Positions 1 to 9,017 of a stretch of DNA of 41,037 nt are shown piece after piece. Origin of the DNA: JAGVPT01 sp964384415. GTDB lineage: Bacteria > Bacteroidota > Ignavibacteria > UBA10030 > UBA8401. Every line of letters starts with the position of its first letter. The stretch's first letter is position 1. Position numbers and translations under genes: made by a program. The notes below the pieces were generated by a model. The model saw nothing but the letters and a program-made list of their open reading frames with translations. It searched no databases and was not told where the DNA came from. The DNA lies in the NCBI GenBank assembly GCA_964384415.1, contig CAYLMV010000027.1, positions 1 through 41,037 of the forward strand. Reading direction: 5' to 3'.

Positions 1-2
1 TA

Positions 3-140
3 TCAGGAGCTTTTGTGCCGCTCATCTTGAAGCGGCTTGGCGCCGATCCCGTTATTGCGTCAAGTATTTTCCTTACAACTGTCACCGACGTCGTGAGTAT
101 GGGAATGCTGCTGGGGCTTGCGACGATGCTGGTGAAATGA
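3..140 (+). CDS. mgtE: MgtE-like Mg2+ transporter, C-terminal fragment
   Basis: An open frame enters from the left edge and ends at a TGA at 138-140, giving the last 45 residues of a membrane protein. The fragment reads PLILKRLGADPVIASS followed by TTVTDVVSMGMLLGLATMLV, which matches the end of MgtE channels, where a PLLLKKLGxDPAxxS loop is followed by the last transmembrane helix containing the conserved TTxxDxxG motif. MgtE proteins import Mg2+ across the inner membrane under control of cytoplasmic N and CBS domains; those domains lie outside the window. The family assignment rests on 45 residues only, but the motif is characteristic. Confidence 0.7.
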   Translation, partial: SGAFVPLILKRLGADPVIASSIFLTTVTDVVSMGMLLGLATMLVK

Positions 141-217
141 GCGGCTGAATTCGACGTGCTTGGGGAGGGTACGTGCAGCTCTAGGTCTTGAATCTCATAC
201 AGGCAGGTCATGCTTCC

Positions 218-3200
218 ATGAAAACCACTTATAAGATAGTTGCTTCGCTCGTTGGGTTAGTCTTTCTCGTCATCCTCGTTGTGCCTTCGTTCTGGGCTTT
301 TACCGAAAGCCGCAAAACGGCGCAAGAGCGAAATAATAGTTACGAACTGATAAACCGCGCGGATGCTTTGCTCTCTGAATTGAGAGATGCCGAGACCGGT
401 CAGCGCGGCTATTCGCTGACAGGCTACGAGTCTTTCCTGGAACCCTATCTGGCTGTGCGCGACAGCGTCGGAGAACATCTTGAAGATTTGCGCCGCCTTA
501 CTTTCGACGATTCCGCCCGCCGACATCTGGACGCAATGGCTCCGCTGATGAGCGCCGAAATGGCGGACCTCTCGCATGTCATAGCATTGCGGCATCATGG
601 CGACAGGGCTGCCGTCCTTCGGATTGAACGCGAAGGACAGGGCAAGCGGCTCATGGATTCGATTCGTGCTGAGATGAAAGGTTTCGTCCGCATCGAGGAA
701 GGCGTCCTGGCGCAGAGGGATGCAGAGTTCCAGATGAATATGCGACATCTGCTGGACATGATTGTGATCGTCAGCCTGTTCATGCTCCTCTTCGCACTCG
801 TGTTCGCTTTCGTGATCTATCGAGAATCACAACAGAGGCTCAAGAACGTGGTTCATCTCGAGACGCAGCATCTGCTCGAGGTTCAGGAAGAGACAAATAC
901 GCAGCTGCATAAGGTTAACTTCACCCTGCAGGTCAGCGAAGAAAAGCTTGCGGTCACGCTGAACTCTATCGGCGACGCGGTAATGGCGACGGATGCCGAA
1001 GGAAATGTAACGCTCCTGAACCCCGTTGCAGAACAGCTTACCGGTTGGAAGCTCTCCGAAGCCAACGGCCGCCCGGTGGACGAGATTTTCAAAATCATTA
1101 ACCAGGAAACCCGTTTACCGATAGCGATTCCAATACGTGAAACTCTCTCGCAGGGCACGCTGCAGGGTCTGGCCAATCACACCATTCTCATAGCCCGCGA
1201 CGGAAGCGAGTGCCCTATCGCGGACAGTTGTGCATCGATTCGCGACCGTGACGGTCATGTGGTCGGTGCCGTGCTCGTGTTTCGCAATGTTACCAAGGAG
1301 TATGCGGCGCAACTGGCGTTGCACAACAGCACCGCTCTCGTTCAGACGATTCTCAATACGGTGGCGGATGGCATCATCACCCTCCGCGCCGCCGGCGGCG
1401 TCATCGAGACGGTGAATCCCGCGGCCGAGCGAATGTTCGGCTATACCGCGGCGGAGCTCATCGGAAAGAATTTTCATATGCTCATACCGGGGCTGGTAGG
1501 GGACCAGCAAAATAATTCCATCGAGCAGTATGTTGCGAGCGATCAGGTGCGCGCCATGGGTCTCGGACGCGAAGTCGTGGGACGGTGCAAAGACGGAAGC
1601 ATCTTCCCGATGGAAATTGCGATCAATGAAATGTGGCTGGGTGACCAGCGCTACTTCACCGGTATCTTGCGAGATATCACCGCGCGCAAGCAGGCGGAAG
1701 CCGAGCAAATGCGGCTCAGCCAGCGGCTGCGCGATCATCAGTTTTATACCCGCTCGTTGTTCGAATCCAATATCGACGCCATTATGACCACGGATCCCTC
1801 CGGCATCATTGCTGATGTCAACAAACAGATGGAATTGCTGACAGGATTCACACGCGATGAGCTGATCGGCGCCCCGTTCAAGAATTACTTCACCGATCCG
1901 GATCGGGCGGAAGCCGGCGTCAAACTGGTGCTGAGTGAAAAGAAGGTCAACAACTATGAGCTCACCGCAAAGTGCAGCAACGGAAAAGAGACAGTGGTCT
2001 CCTTCAATGCGGCCACATTTTACGACCGGGACAGAAAGCTGCAGGGCGTGTTTGCGGCGGCGCGCGATATTACGGAGCGCAAACAGCTGGATCATGTGCT
2101 GCTGGAAAAGAATATCGAGTTGGAAAACGCCAAATCAGCGGCTGAGGCAGCCAATCTCGCCAAGTCGGATTTCCTTTCCAGCATGAGTCACGAGCTGCGG
2201 ACTCCGCTCAATGCCATCCTCGGCTTTGGCCAGCTCATGGAGTCCGACACACCGCCTCCATCGCCCGCCCAGAAGGAGAGTATAGCACAGATTCTGCAGG
2301 CAGGATGGCATCTGCTGAAGCTGATCAACGATATCCTTGATCTCGAAAAGATCGAATCTAGAAAAGTGACTCTGTCGCGGGAACCGGTGTCTCTGGCAGA
2401 AGTGATGCGAGAATGCCAGACCATGATCGAACCACTGGCGCAGCGGCGCGGCATCGGCATGACTTTTCCGCCGGCTGATATGCCATTTTTTGTCCTCGCC
2501 GACCGGACCCGGCTGAAGCAGGTCCTCATCAACCTTCTTTCCAACGCGATCAAATACAACAGGCCCGGGGGATCTGTCACGGTGTGGTGCAGCGAAAGCA
2601 CTCCGGAACGCATTCGTGTGAGCGTCAAAGACACAGGGGCGGGCCTTTCTCCCGAACAGGTGGCCCAGCTTTTCCAGGCGTTCAATCGTCTGGGACAGGA
2701 AGGGGGCGTCGAGGAAGGGACGGGTATCGGACTCGTCGTGGCAAAGAGACTTGTTGAACTGATGGGGGGCGTCATCGGCGTGGAAAGCACCGTCGGTGCG
2801 GGAAGCGAATTCTGGTTCGAGCTCCTCTCGGTTGCCGAGCTCTCTCTTCCCATGGAAGAAAGCGACACCGCAGTATCGATTCAATCTCATGTGCCGTTGA
2901 CAATTCGGCTGCACAGCCTGCTCTATATAGAAGACAATCCGGCGAACCTGAAGCTGGTTGAGCAGATCATCACACGCCGATCCGATATGCGGCTGTTGAC
3001 CGCTGTGAATGGGAGAAGCGGTATCGAGATTGCGAAAGTTTCACAGCCCGATGTGATCTTGATGGACATCAATCTGCCGGACATCAACGGCTATGAAGCT
3101 CTGAGCATCTTACGTTCAAATCCTTCCACCGCACATATACCGGCTATTGCCATCAGCGCAAATGCGATGGCGCTCGATATCGAAAGGGGCATGGAGGCGG

Positions 3201-3304
3201 GATTTTTCCGTTACATCACCAAGCCCATCAGGGTAAACGAGTTCCTGGAGGCACTGGATCTTGCCCTGGAATTGGAAGGACATGAATATGTGGAAAGCAA
3301 ATAA
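218..3304 (+). CDS. Hybrid sensor histidine kinase (CHASE3-PAS-PAS-PAS-HisKA-HATPase-REC)
   Basis: A 1028-residue inner-membrane hybrid kinase. A first transmembrane helix (about residues 4-28) and a second (about 180-205) flank a CHASE3-type helical sensor containing DAETGQRGYSLTG. Three PAS domains follow, starting near GDAVMATDAEGNVTLLNP, DGIITLRAAGG and DAIMTTDPSGIIADVN. The dimerisation helix carries the phospho-acceptor His658 in SMSHELRTPLNAILGFG, and the ATPase domain has NAIKYN, DTGAGL and GTGIGL boxes. The C-terminal receiver has Asp950 in ILMDINLP. The frame is open from a TTG at 188, but the ATG at 218 is preferred because the transmembrane segment starts directly after it. The response regulator-cyclase starts 15 bp downstream, so the two are probably co-transcribed and functionally linked. 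The stimulus is unknown. Confidence 0.92.
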   Translation: MKTTYKIVASLVGLVFLVILVVPSFWAFTESRKTAQERNNSYELINRADALLSELRDAETGQRGYSLTGYESFLEPYLAVRDSVGEHLEDLRRLTFDDSARRHLDAMAPLMSAEMADLSHVIALRHHGDRAAVLRIEREGQGKRLMDSIRAEMKGFVRIEEGVLAQRDAEFQMNMRHLLDMIVIVSLFMLLFALVFAFVIYRESQQRLKNVVHLETQHLLEVQEETNTQLHKVNFTLQVSEEKLAVTLNSIGDAVMATDAEGNVTLLNPVAEQLTGWKLSEANGRPVDEIFKIINQETRLPIAIPIRETLSQGTLQGLANHTILIARDGSECPIADSCASIRDRDGHVVGAVLVFRNVTKEYAAQLALHNSTALVQTILNTVADGIITLRAAGGVIETVNPAAERMFGYTAAELIGKNFHMLIPGLVGDQQNNSIEQYVASDQVRAMGLGREVVGRCKDGSIFPMEIAINEMWLGDQRYFTGILRDITARKQAEAEQMRLSQRLRDHQFYTRSLFESNIDAIMTTDPSGIIADVNKQMELLTGFTRDELIGAPFKNYFTDPDRAEAGVKLVLSEKKVNNYELTAKCSNGKETVVSFNAATFYDRDRKLQGVFAAARDITERKQLDHVLLEKNIELENAKSAAEAANLAKSDFLSSMSHELRTPLNAILGFGQLMESDTPPPSPAQKESIAQILQAGWHLLKLINDILDLEKIESRKVTLSREPVSLAEVMRECQTMIEPLAQRRGIGMTFPPADMPFFVLADRTRLKQVLINLLSNAIKYNRPGGSVTVWCSESTPERIRVSVKDTGAGLSPEQVAQLFQAFNRLGQEGGVEEGTGIGLVVAKRLVELMGGVIGVESTVGAGSEFWFELLSVAELSLPMEESDTAVSIQSHVPLTIRLHSLLYIEDNPANLKLVEQIITRRSDMRLLTAVNGRSGIEIAKVSQPDVILMDINLPDINGYEALSILRSNPSTAHIPAIAISANAMALDIERGMEAGFFRYITKPIRVNEFLEALDLALELEGHEYVESK

Positions 3305-3319
3305 AAGGCTTCGACCAGT

Positions 3320-4429
3320 ATGGTAACAGCATCCGACATTCTTCATGGCAACATTCTCATCGTCGATGATCAGGATGCCAACGTCCTGTTGCTCGAGCGG
3401 ATGCTTCGAGGTGCTGGGTATGTTTCCGTTACCTCTACGACGCATCCGTGCGAAGTCTGCGGCCTTCACCTTAAGAACCGGTACGACTTAATCCTGCTCG
3501 ACCTTCAGATGCCCGGCATGGATGGATTTCAGGTGATGGAAGGACTGAAGAAGATCGAAGCCGGAGGATATCTTCCGGTCCTGGTCATTACCGCCCAGCC
3601 CGATCACAAGGTGCGCGCTCTCAACGCCGGCGCCAAAGATTTCGTCAGCAAGCCGTTCGATCTCGCCGAGGTGCTGATCCGGGTGTACAACATGCTCGAA
3701 GTCCGCTTGCTCCATCTGGAGACAATGAAATTGTACGATCGCGTTGTGGCTGAACAAAAGCTGTCTGAGCGATTGCTGCTCAACGTGCTGCCTCGTTCCA
3801 TTGCCGAACGCCTCAAAGGGAGACCTGAGGTTACGATCGGCACCTTCACAGAAGTGATTGCCGACCGGTTTTCGGAGGTGACGGTGCTCTTCGCAGATAT
3901 CGTGGAGTTTACGAAATTTGCTGAAAGGGTGAGCGCCGAGGTTGTCGTGGATGTGCTCAACGATCTCTTTACACGTTTCGACAACATCGCCGATAACCGC
4001 GGCCTCGAGAAGATCAAGACGATCGGAGATGCTTATATGGCCGCCGCAGGACTCCCCATTCCCGTGGCGGATCATGCGAGCCGGGCGGCAAACATGGCCC
4101 TCGACATGATCGAGGCGGTCGATCAATTCAATGAACAGAGCCAATACAAGATGAAGCTGCGCATCGGGATCGACTCCGGCGCGGTGGTGGCCGGCGTCAT
4201 CGGCAAGCGCAAATTTCTTTACGACCTGTGGGGGGATGTTGTGAACACGGCCAGCCGGATGGAGTCGCACGGCCTGCCGGGCCAAATTCAGGTGACGGAT
4301 TCTCTGCGGCGGCGCCTTGGCGAACCGTTCATCCTTGAAAAGCGGGGGGCCATCATCGTAAAGGGGAAGGGTGAGATGCAAACGTGGTTCCTGAACGGCA
4401 GGACTCGTAGTGAGTCGATGGCGCATTAA
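3320..4429 (+). CDS. Response regulator with class III adenylate cyclase output
   Basis: A 369-residue cytoplasmic protein. The N-terminal receiver (about 10-130) has the acidic pair in ILIVDDQD, phospho-acceptor Asp61 in LILLDLQMPGMDGF and the conserved SKPFD lysine. A helical linker leads into a class III nucleotide cyclase domain (about 180-350) with metal-binding Asp193 in LFADIVEFT and a second Asp in GDAYMAA. The base-specifying positions are Lys233 (EKIKTIGD) and Asp302 (LYDLWGD), the pair that selects ATP; guanylate cyclases have Glu and Cys there. The transition-state Arg is present in NTASRMES. The product is therefore most likely cAMP, made under control of phosphorylation, presumably by the hybrid kinase just upstream. 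Adenylate rather than guanylate specificity is inferred from these residues. Confidence 0.9.
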   Translation: MVTASDILHGNILIVDDQDANVLLLERMLRGAGYVSVTSTTHPCEVCGLHLKNRYDLILLDLQMPGMDGFQVMEGLKKIEAGGYLPVLVITAQPDHKVRALNAGAKDFVSKPFDLAEVLIRVYNMLEVRLLHLETMKLYDRVVAEQKLSERLLLNVLPRSIAERLKGRPEVTIGTFTEVIADRFSEVTVLFADIVEFTKFAERVSAEVVVDVLNDLFTRFDNIADNRGLEKIKTIGDAYMAAAGLPIPVADHASRAANMALDMIEAVDQFNEQSQYKMKLRIGIDSGAVVAGVIGKRKFLYDLWGDVVNTASRMESHGLPGQIQVTDSLRRRLGEPFILEKRGAIIVKGKGEMQTWFLNGRTRSESMAH

Positions 4430-4502
4430 GCAGTCAAGAACATTCATAGGCAGAACGATGCCGCGAGGCCGTTCGGAATAGAAGCCAGAAAGCAAGGAAC
4501 CA

Positions 4503-4727
4503 ATGAGTTATCTTAAACAGGTTCACCAAGCGCACGAGACTCCGGTGAATGACGATGCACACCAATACCATCGCCCCTATTGGAAACGCGCGCATCGTGA
4601 TTGGCGCGTTTGGCTGGGAGTGATCCTGATGATCGCGGGCATGTTTGTCTATGTGATGAGCCAGGACTTGTCATTGCGGCTTCGCAGCAGGCCGCCCCAA
4701 TCCCCGCCGGTCAGCTTAGGGAAATAG
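4503..4727 (+). CDS. Small single-span membrane protein, function unknown
   Basis: A 74-residue protein starting at an ATG preceded by AGCAAGGAACCA. The N-terminal half is hydrophilic and rich in His, with YHRPYWKRAHRDWRVW directly before one transmembrane helix (WLGVILMIAGMFVYVMS). The C-terminal tail is short and Pro-rich. I do not recognise a named family, although small proteins with a His/Trp-rich N-terminus and one helix are common in Bacteroidota. It lies 73 bp after the cyclase gene and may belong to the same transcript. It could serve as a small membrane partner, but nothing in the sequence shows this. Confidence 0.6.
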   Translation: MSYLKQVHQAHETPVNDDAHQYHRPYWKRAHRDWRVWLGVILMIAGMFVYVMSQDLSLRLRSRPPQSPPVSLGK

Positions 4728-4933
4728 CTGAGCTTCACAGGCTTTTATTCCAAGAAAGTTATCCCTGTGTGAACAGATGGGCGCACGCAGTAGGGTGCTG
4801 GATGGGGAGGAGCACGTCATCATCGAAAGGTCAGAAATGAATTTTTGGGCTCCTATAGTTGTTCGTTTGAGGACAGCAGTATGAGGTGGCCGCTCTGGAG
4901 TAAAACGGAAGTCAAGCATCGGAGGCAGGACAA

Positions 4934-6139
4934 ATGACGAGCTACAAATATTTGATCATCGGCGGTGGGATGGCCGCTGCAGCTGCAGTGAACGGCATCC
5001 GCGAAGTCGATCCAAGCGGATCCATCGGCCTGATCGGCGAAGAGGCAGACCCTCCCTATGATCGACCGCCGCTCTCCAAGGGGCTTTGGAAAGGGAAGTC
5101 ATTGGATACCATTTGGCGCACGATGGACACTAAAGGCGTCGATGTTCGGCTCGATCGAGCTGTTACACAGATAATCCCCAAGGAAAAACGTGCGGTTGAC
5201 GACAAGGGAGAAGCGTCCACTTACCAAAAGCTTTTGCTGGCCACGGGGGCCCGTACGCGGCGACTTCCCTTTGGCCACGAACAGATAATTTATTTTCGCA
5301 CTCTCTCGGATTACCGGCGCCTCCGCACGCTCACTGAATCGGGCCGGCGTTTTGCGGTGATCGGTGGCGGGTTTATCGGCTCTGAGATCGCTGCAGCATT
5401 GGCCTTGACCGGGAAGGAAGTACTGATGTTCTTCCCCGGACAAGACATCGGAGATCGTATCTTCCCGCGCCCCCTCGCTCAGTTTGTTTCCAACTTCTAC
5501 AAGCGAAAAGGCGTTGAGCTGGTTCCCGGTGAAGAAATTGTTGGATTGGAACTTCGCGGCGCCAAGCATGTTCTGAAAACGAAATCACGAAGTGAATTCG
5601 TGGTGGACGGCGTAGTGGCGGGAGTCGGTGTTGAACCAAACGTTGAGCTTGCACAAGCAGTCGGTCTTCAGGTCGATAACGGAATAATCGTGAATGAAAT
5701 GCTGAGAACGAGTGATCCCGATATTTACGCGGCAGGGGACGTTGCCGCATTCTTCAATCCTCTCTTAGGGAAACGATTACGAGTTGAACACGAAGATAAT
5801 GCAAATTCTATGGGGCGGCTCGCTGGCCGGAACATGGCAGGCGAGTCTGAGCCTTATCACCACCTTCCATTTTTCTATTCCGACATGTTTGAGTTAGGAT
5901 ACGAAGCCGTCGGCGAACTGGACTCACGCCTGGAGATTTTTGCCGATTGGAAGCGTCCGAACGAGGAAGGGGTTATTTACTATTTACGGAACGACCGTGT
6001 TCGCGGCGTCTTGTTGTGGAACGTGTGGGATCAAGTGGATGCCGCGCGCCAATTGATTGCTGAGCCGGGTCCGTTCAAAGCCAAGGATCTCGAACGCCGG
6101 CTGCCTGCAAAAACCGCCAGCCCGAAATCTGAAGTATGA
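4934..6139 (+). CDS. AIF-like FAD/NAD(P)H-dependent oxidoreductase
   Basis: A 401-residue pyridine-nucleotide disulfide oxidoreductase-fold flavoprotein. The FAD-binding Rossmann motif IIGGGMAAAAAVNGIRE is at residues 7-23, followed by PYDRPPLSKGLW, a hallmark of the AIF and ferredoxin-reductase group. The NAD(P) site is AVIGGGFIGSEIAAAL around residue 141, and the second FAD contact is YAAGDVAAF around 264. The C-terminal part resembles apoptosis-inducing-factor-like reductases rather than glutathione reductases, and there is no redox-active CxxxxC pair. It probably transfers electrons from NAD(P)H to a small redox partner or quinone; the acceptor is not encoded next to it. No signal peptide is seen, so it is cytoplasmic. 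The GGAGG at 4921-4925 is well placed for the ATG at 4934. The H+-ATPase gene follows after 108 bp. Confidence 0.85.
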   Translation: MTSYKYLIIGGGMAAAAAVNGIREVDPSGSIGLIGEEADPPYDRPPLSKGLWKGKSLDTIWRTMDTKGVDVRLDRAVTQIIPKEKRAVDDKGEASTYQKLLLATGARTRRLPFGHEQIIYFRTLSDYRRLRTLTESGRRFAVIGGGFIGSEIAAALALTGKEVLMFFPGQDIGDRIFPRPLAQFVSNFYKRKGVELVPGEEIVGLELRGAKHVLKTKSRSEFVVDGVVAGVGVEPNVELAQAVGLQVDNGIIVNEMLRTSDPDIYAAGDVAAFFNPLLGKRLRVEHEDNANSMGRLAGRNMAGESEPYHHLPFFYSDMFELGYEAVGELDSRLEIFADWKRPNEEGVIYYLRNDRVRGVLLWNVWDQVDAARQLIAEPGPFKAKDLERRLPAKTASPKSEV

Positions 6140-6247
6140 ACGAGGGAGCTTTTCCATTCGGAGTATCACATAAGAAAAAATAGAGCTCAGCCGCGAGAAT
6201 ACAATACAAGAACGGGACGAGAGAATGTGAAAGGGGAAGTATGGTGA

Positions 6248-8740
6248 ATGACCCCAAATGATCCTGATGCCTCAGTCGCGCCGTCGAAGCCCATAAACAA
6301 CAACCCTCCTGACACCGCCTCCGTATCGATTCCCGATACTCTTGCGGGGCTCCATGTGGATGCCGAAACCGGCCTTAAGAATTCTGACATCGAGCCCCGC
6401 CGGAAGGAACATGGTTTCAACGAAGTGCCCGAAAAGAAGGAGCACCCGCTGCTCGTTTTCCTGGGAAAATTCTGGGGATTGTCGGCGTGGATGCTTGAGC
6501 TTATCGTGATTCTTTCTGCGGTCACCAAGAAATATTCGGACCTCCTCGTTGTTGCTGCGCTGCTGATCATTAACGCCGCCGTAAGCTTCATGCAGGAACG
6601 GCGCGCGGCCGGGGTCGTCGATACACTGCGCCGCCGCCTGCAAGTGAGTGCGCGTGTGCTGCGTGAAGCCAAATGGCTTGTCATCCCTGCCAGGGAGTTG
6701 GTCCCGGGCGATATCATCCGCGTACGTCCAGGCGACATCATCCCGGCGGACATAAAACTCCTCACCGGAGCGGTGAGCGTCGACCAGTCTGCCCTCACCG
6801 GTGAGTCCAAGGACGCCGGCAAAACCATCGGTGATGTTCTTTCATCCGGATCTGTTGTCCGTCGGGGGGAGGGGAATGGCGTCGTGCTGCTGACTGGGGC
6901 GAAAACGCTCTTCGGGCGGACGACCGATCTCGTACAAAAAGCGCATCCGAAACTGCACATCGATGCGGTGATGGCCAAGGTCGTTCGGTGGCTTTTCCTC
7001 GTCGTCGGTGTACTGTTGGGAATGGTAATCGTGCTGTCTCTTGTGCGCGGAACGCCGCTTCTGGAGATGGTTCCGCTCATACTCATTCTCTTCATGAGCG
7101 CGATACCGCTTTCGCTCCCCGTCATGTTTACGGTGAGCATGGCGGTCGGCTCGAAAGAACTCGCGAAGCGGGGCGTTCTTGTTACCCGCCTCAGCGCAGC
7201 GGAGGATGCAGCCACGATGGACGTTCTCTGTGTCGATAAGACCGGCACGATAACGATGAATCAACTCGCCGTCACCAGTGTGATTCCGCAGGACAAAGCA
7301 TCAGAAGCCGACGTATTGATGGCCGGCGCATTGGCCTCGCAGGAATCCAACCAGGATCCCATCGATCTGGCATTTTTGGCAGCGGCGAAGGAGCGGCATC
7401 TCTTTGACGGCAAGCCTCCGGTGAAGCCAATATCATTCGCCCCGTTCGACGCGAAGAACCGGCGGACCGAAGCAGTGGTCGAGCAGAATGGAGAAAAATT
7501 CCGCGTGATGAAGGGGGCCGTCGAAACCGTCGCACAAGCTTGCGGCTTAACGGCCGATACGATCACATCGCTGGAGTCGCGGGTACGCGAATCGGCGTTG
7601 AAGGGATATCGGACGCTGGCGGTAGCTCGCGGACCGGAAACAGGAGCGCCTGTCTATCTCGGTATGGTCACCCTTTACGATCCGCTGCGTCCCGACGCAA
7701 AAGAACTCATTGGCACGCTTCACGGTCTCGGCGTTGCCGTCAAAATGCTCACTGGCGATGCGTTGGCAGTTGCTGGTGAAATTGCGCGAGGTCTCGGGCT
7801 GGCAAACATCAAACGTGTAGCTGACGTAAAGTCGTCCGGCGTTCAGGGCGCAATGAGCGGAGCGGACCTCTTGTCTACGGTGGATGGTCTCGCCGAAGTA
7901 TATCCGGAGGACAAGTATATTGTCGTTCAGCAGCTGCAGGCCGCCGGACATGTTACCGGCATGACGGGCGACGGCGTGAACGATGCGCCTGCGCTGCGGC
8001 AGGCTGAAGTGGGAATCGCCGTCAGCACGGCGACGGATGTAGCCAAAGGAGCTGCGAGTGTTGTGCTCACAGCACCCGGGCTGACAAATATTGTGGCATT
8101 GGTCGAACAAGGGCGTACGATCTATCAACGCATCCTGACCTACATTATCAACAAAATCAGCCGGACTATTTTGAAAACGGGCTTTGTGGCCATTGCGTTC
8201 ATGATCACCGGCAGGTTCGTCATCTCCGCTTTCGCAATGCTGCTCCTCGTCTTCGTAACAGACGTCGCAAAGATCTCTCTTGCCACCGATCACGTCCGTC
8301 CATCCAAAAAGCCGGAAACATGGAAGATCAGCGGGCTCATCACTGTCTCCGTGGTTCTTGGCGTTGCTATGGTGGCCGAGGCGCTGCTTTTCTTGCTGCT
8401 TGCCTGGCCTCGATTCGGATTAGGCGGGAGCGAGGATGCCGTCTACACTTTGAGTTTCCTGACACTCCTGTACTTTGCCGCGTTCTCCATCGTGTCCGCA
8501 CGGGAACGGCGTTGGTTTTGGACCAGCATGCCGAGCAAAGCTGTTGCAGCGGCTGTGGCGGCGGAAATTGTCGTCGGCACTCTCTTGACTCGCGTCGGAC
8601 TTCCCGGACTTATTCCGTTGCCCTGGAGGGAAGTACTCATTGTCTTCGGGTATGCGATGGCCTCCTGCCTCGTGGTAAACGATCTGCTGAAATTCTCGCT
8701 GCTCAAATGGCGGGGGCTCGGCGCGGCGCCAACGCCGTGA
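6248..8740 (+). CDS. Plasma-membrane-type H+-ATPase (P3A P-type ATPase)
   Basis: An 830-residue P-type ATPase. It carries the actuator motif LTGES, the phosphorylation site Asp330 in CVDKTGTITMNQL, a nucleotide-binding KGA, and the hinge motif TGDGVNDAPALRQAEVGIAV. The membrane segment IPLSLPVMFTVSMAVGS upstream of the phosphorylation site and the short N-terminus without heavy-metal domains place it in the fungal/plant/archaeal P3A proton-pump subfamily. It would extrude protons at the cost of ATP, generating membrane potential or defending internal pH. The first 30 residues are low-complexity and polar. P3A pumps are patchily distributed in bacteria, so transfer is possible, but base composition does not differ visibly from neighbours. 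It is likely co-expressed with the flavoprotein upstream; transport of another cation cannot be excluded from sequence alone. Confidence 0.88.
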   Translation: MTPNDPDASVAPSKPINNNPPDTASVSIPDTLAGLHVDAETGLKNSDIEPRRKEHGFNEVPEKKEHPLLVFLGKFWGLSAWMLELIVILSAVTKKYSDLLVVAALLIINAAVSFMQERRAAGVVDTLRRRLQVSARVLREAKWLVIPARELVPGDIIRVRPGDIIPADIKLLTGAVSVDQSALTGESKDAGKTIGDVLSSGSVVRRGEGNGVVLLTGAKTLFGRTTDLVQKAHPKLHIDAVMAKVVRWLFLVVGVLLGMVIVLSLVRGTPLLEMVPLILILFMSAIPLSLPVMFTVSMAVGSKELAKRGVLVTRLSAAEDAATMDVLCVDKTGTITMNQLAVTSVIPQDKASEADVLMAGALASQESNQDPIDLAFLAAAKERHLFDGKPPVKPISFAPFDAKNRRTEAVVEQNGEKFRVMKGAVETVAQACGLTADTITSLESRVRESALKGYRTLAVARGPETGAPVYLGMVTLYDPLRPDAKELIGTLHGLGVAVKMLTGDALAVAGEIARGLGLANIKRVADVKSSGVQGAMSGADLLSTVDGLAEVYPEDKYIVVQQLQAAGHVTGMTGDGVNDAPALRQAEVGIAVSTATDVAKGAASVVLTAPGLTNIVALVEQGRTIYQRILTYIINKISRTILKTGFVAIAFMITGRFVISAFAMLLLVFVTDVAKISLATDHVRPSKKPETWKISGLITVSVVLGVAMVAEALLFLLLAWPRFGLGGSEDAVYTLSFLTLLYFAAFSIVSARERRWFWTSMPSKAVAAAVAAEIVVGTLLTRVGLPGLIPLPWREVLIVFGYAMASCLVVNDLLKFSLLKWRGLGAAPTP

Positions 8741-8810
8741 TACGGTAAGCGACTCCTTGAACCGGCATTCCGCTCAAGCTGCTATCCGGCGGTCTGGTTT
8801 TCTTTCTGCA

Positions 8811-8856
8811 AAGGATTAACTCCTCTTTCATCCCTTCGGTCGATTCCATCCAATAC
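8811..8856. promoter_or_regulatory. Recurrent intergenic element, copy A
   Basis: This stretch in the 277-bp gap upstream of the DnaJ-like gene begins AAGGATTAACTCCTCTTTCA and continues through CATCC and CGATTC. It matches the element at 33101-33145 at 36 of 45 positions and partly matches 27743-27780. A TATAAT (8869-8874) lies 22 bp after its CGATTC. No open frame or T-tract accompanies it, so a regulatory site or part of an untranslated leader is the best reading. Orientation is drawn relative to the downstream gene by inference only. The rest of the gap, to 9017, holds no other recognisable signal. Confidence 0.5.
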
Positions 8857-9017
8857 AAGCGATAGCTATATAATAATGAAGCGGGAACCACCCTCTCCGG
8901 ACCAAGCGGCGAAGCTCCGGAACAAGAAACGATCGACCCGCCGACCCCGCAGTGAGGTTGCTTCATGCTCAGCACTATCCCCGAGCCCGTGCCGGAATTT
9001 GCGATCATTATTGGACT

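Noticed and set aside
1115..2095. Minus-strand frame of about 326 codons inside the histidine kinase
   Set aside because: It is antisense to conserved PAS domains and has no family resemblance.
3488..4495. Minus-strand open frame opposite the response regulator-cyclase
   Set aside because: The plus-strand gene has every catalytic residue of two known domains; the reverse frame shows no motif or ribosome site.
4601..4840. 79-codon frame overlapping the small membrane protein gene
   Set aside because: It starts within that gene in another frame, lacks a ribosome site and shows no domain.
6187..7248. Long minus-strand open frame of about 350 codons opposite the H+-ATPase
   Set aside because: It lies fully antisense to a P-type ATPase with all motifs intact, is rich in Arg/Ser/Thr as expected for a reverse frame of GC-rich coding DNA, and has no recognisable domain.
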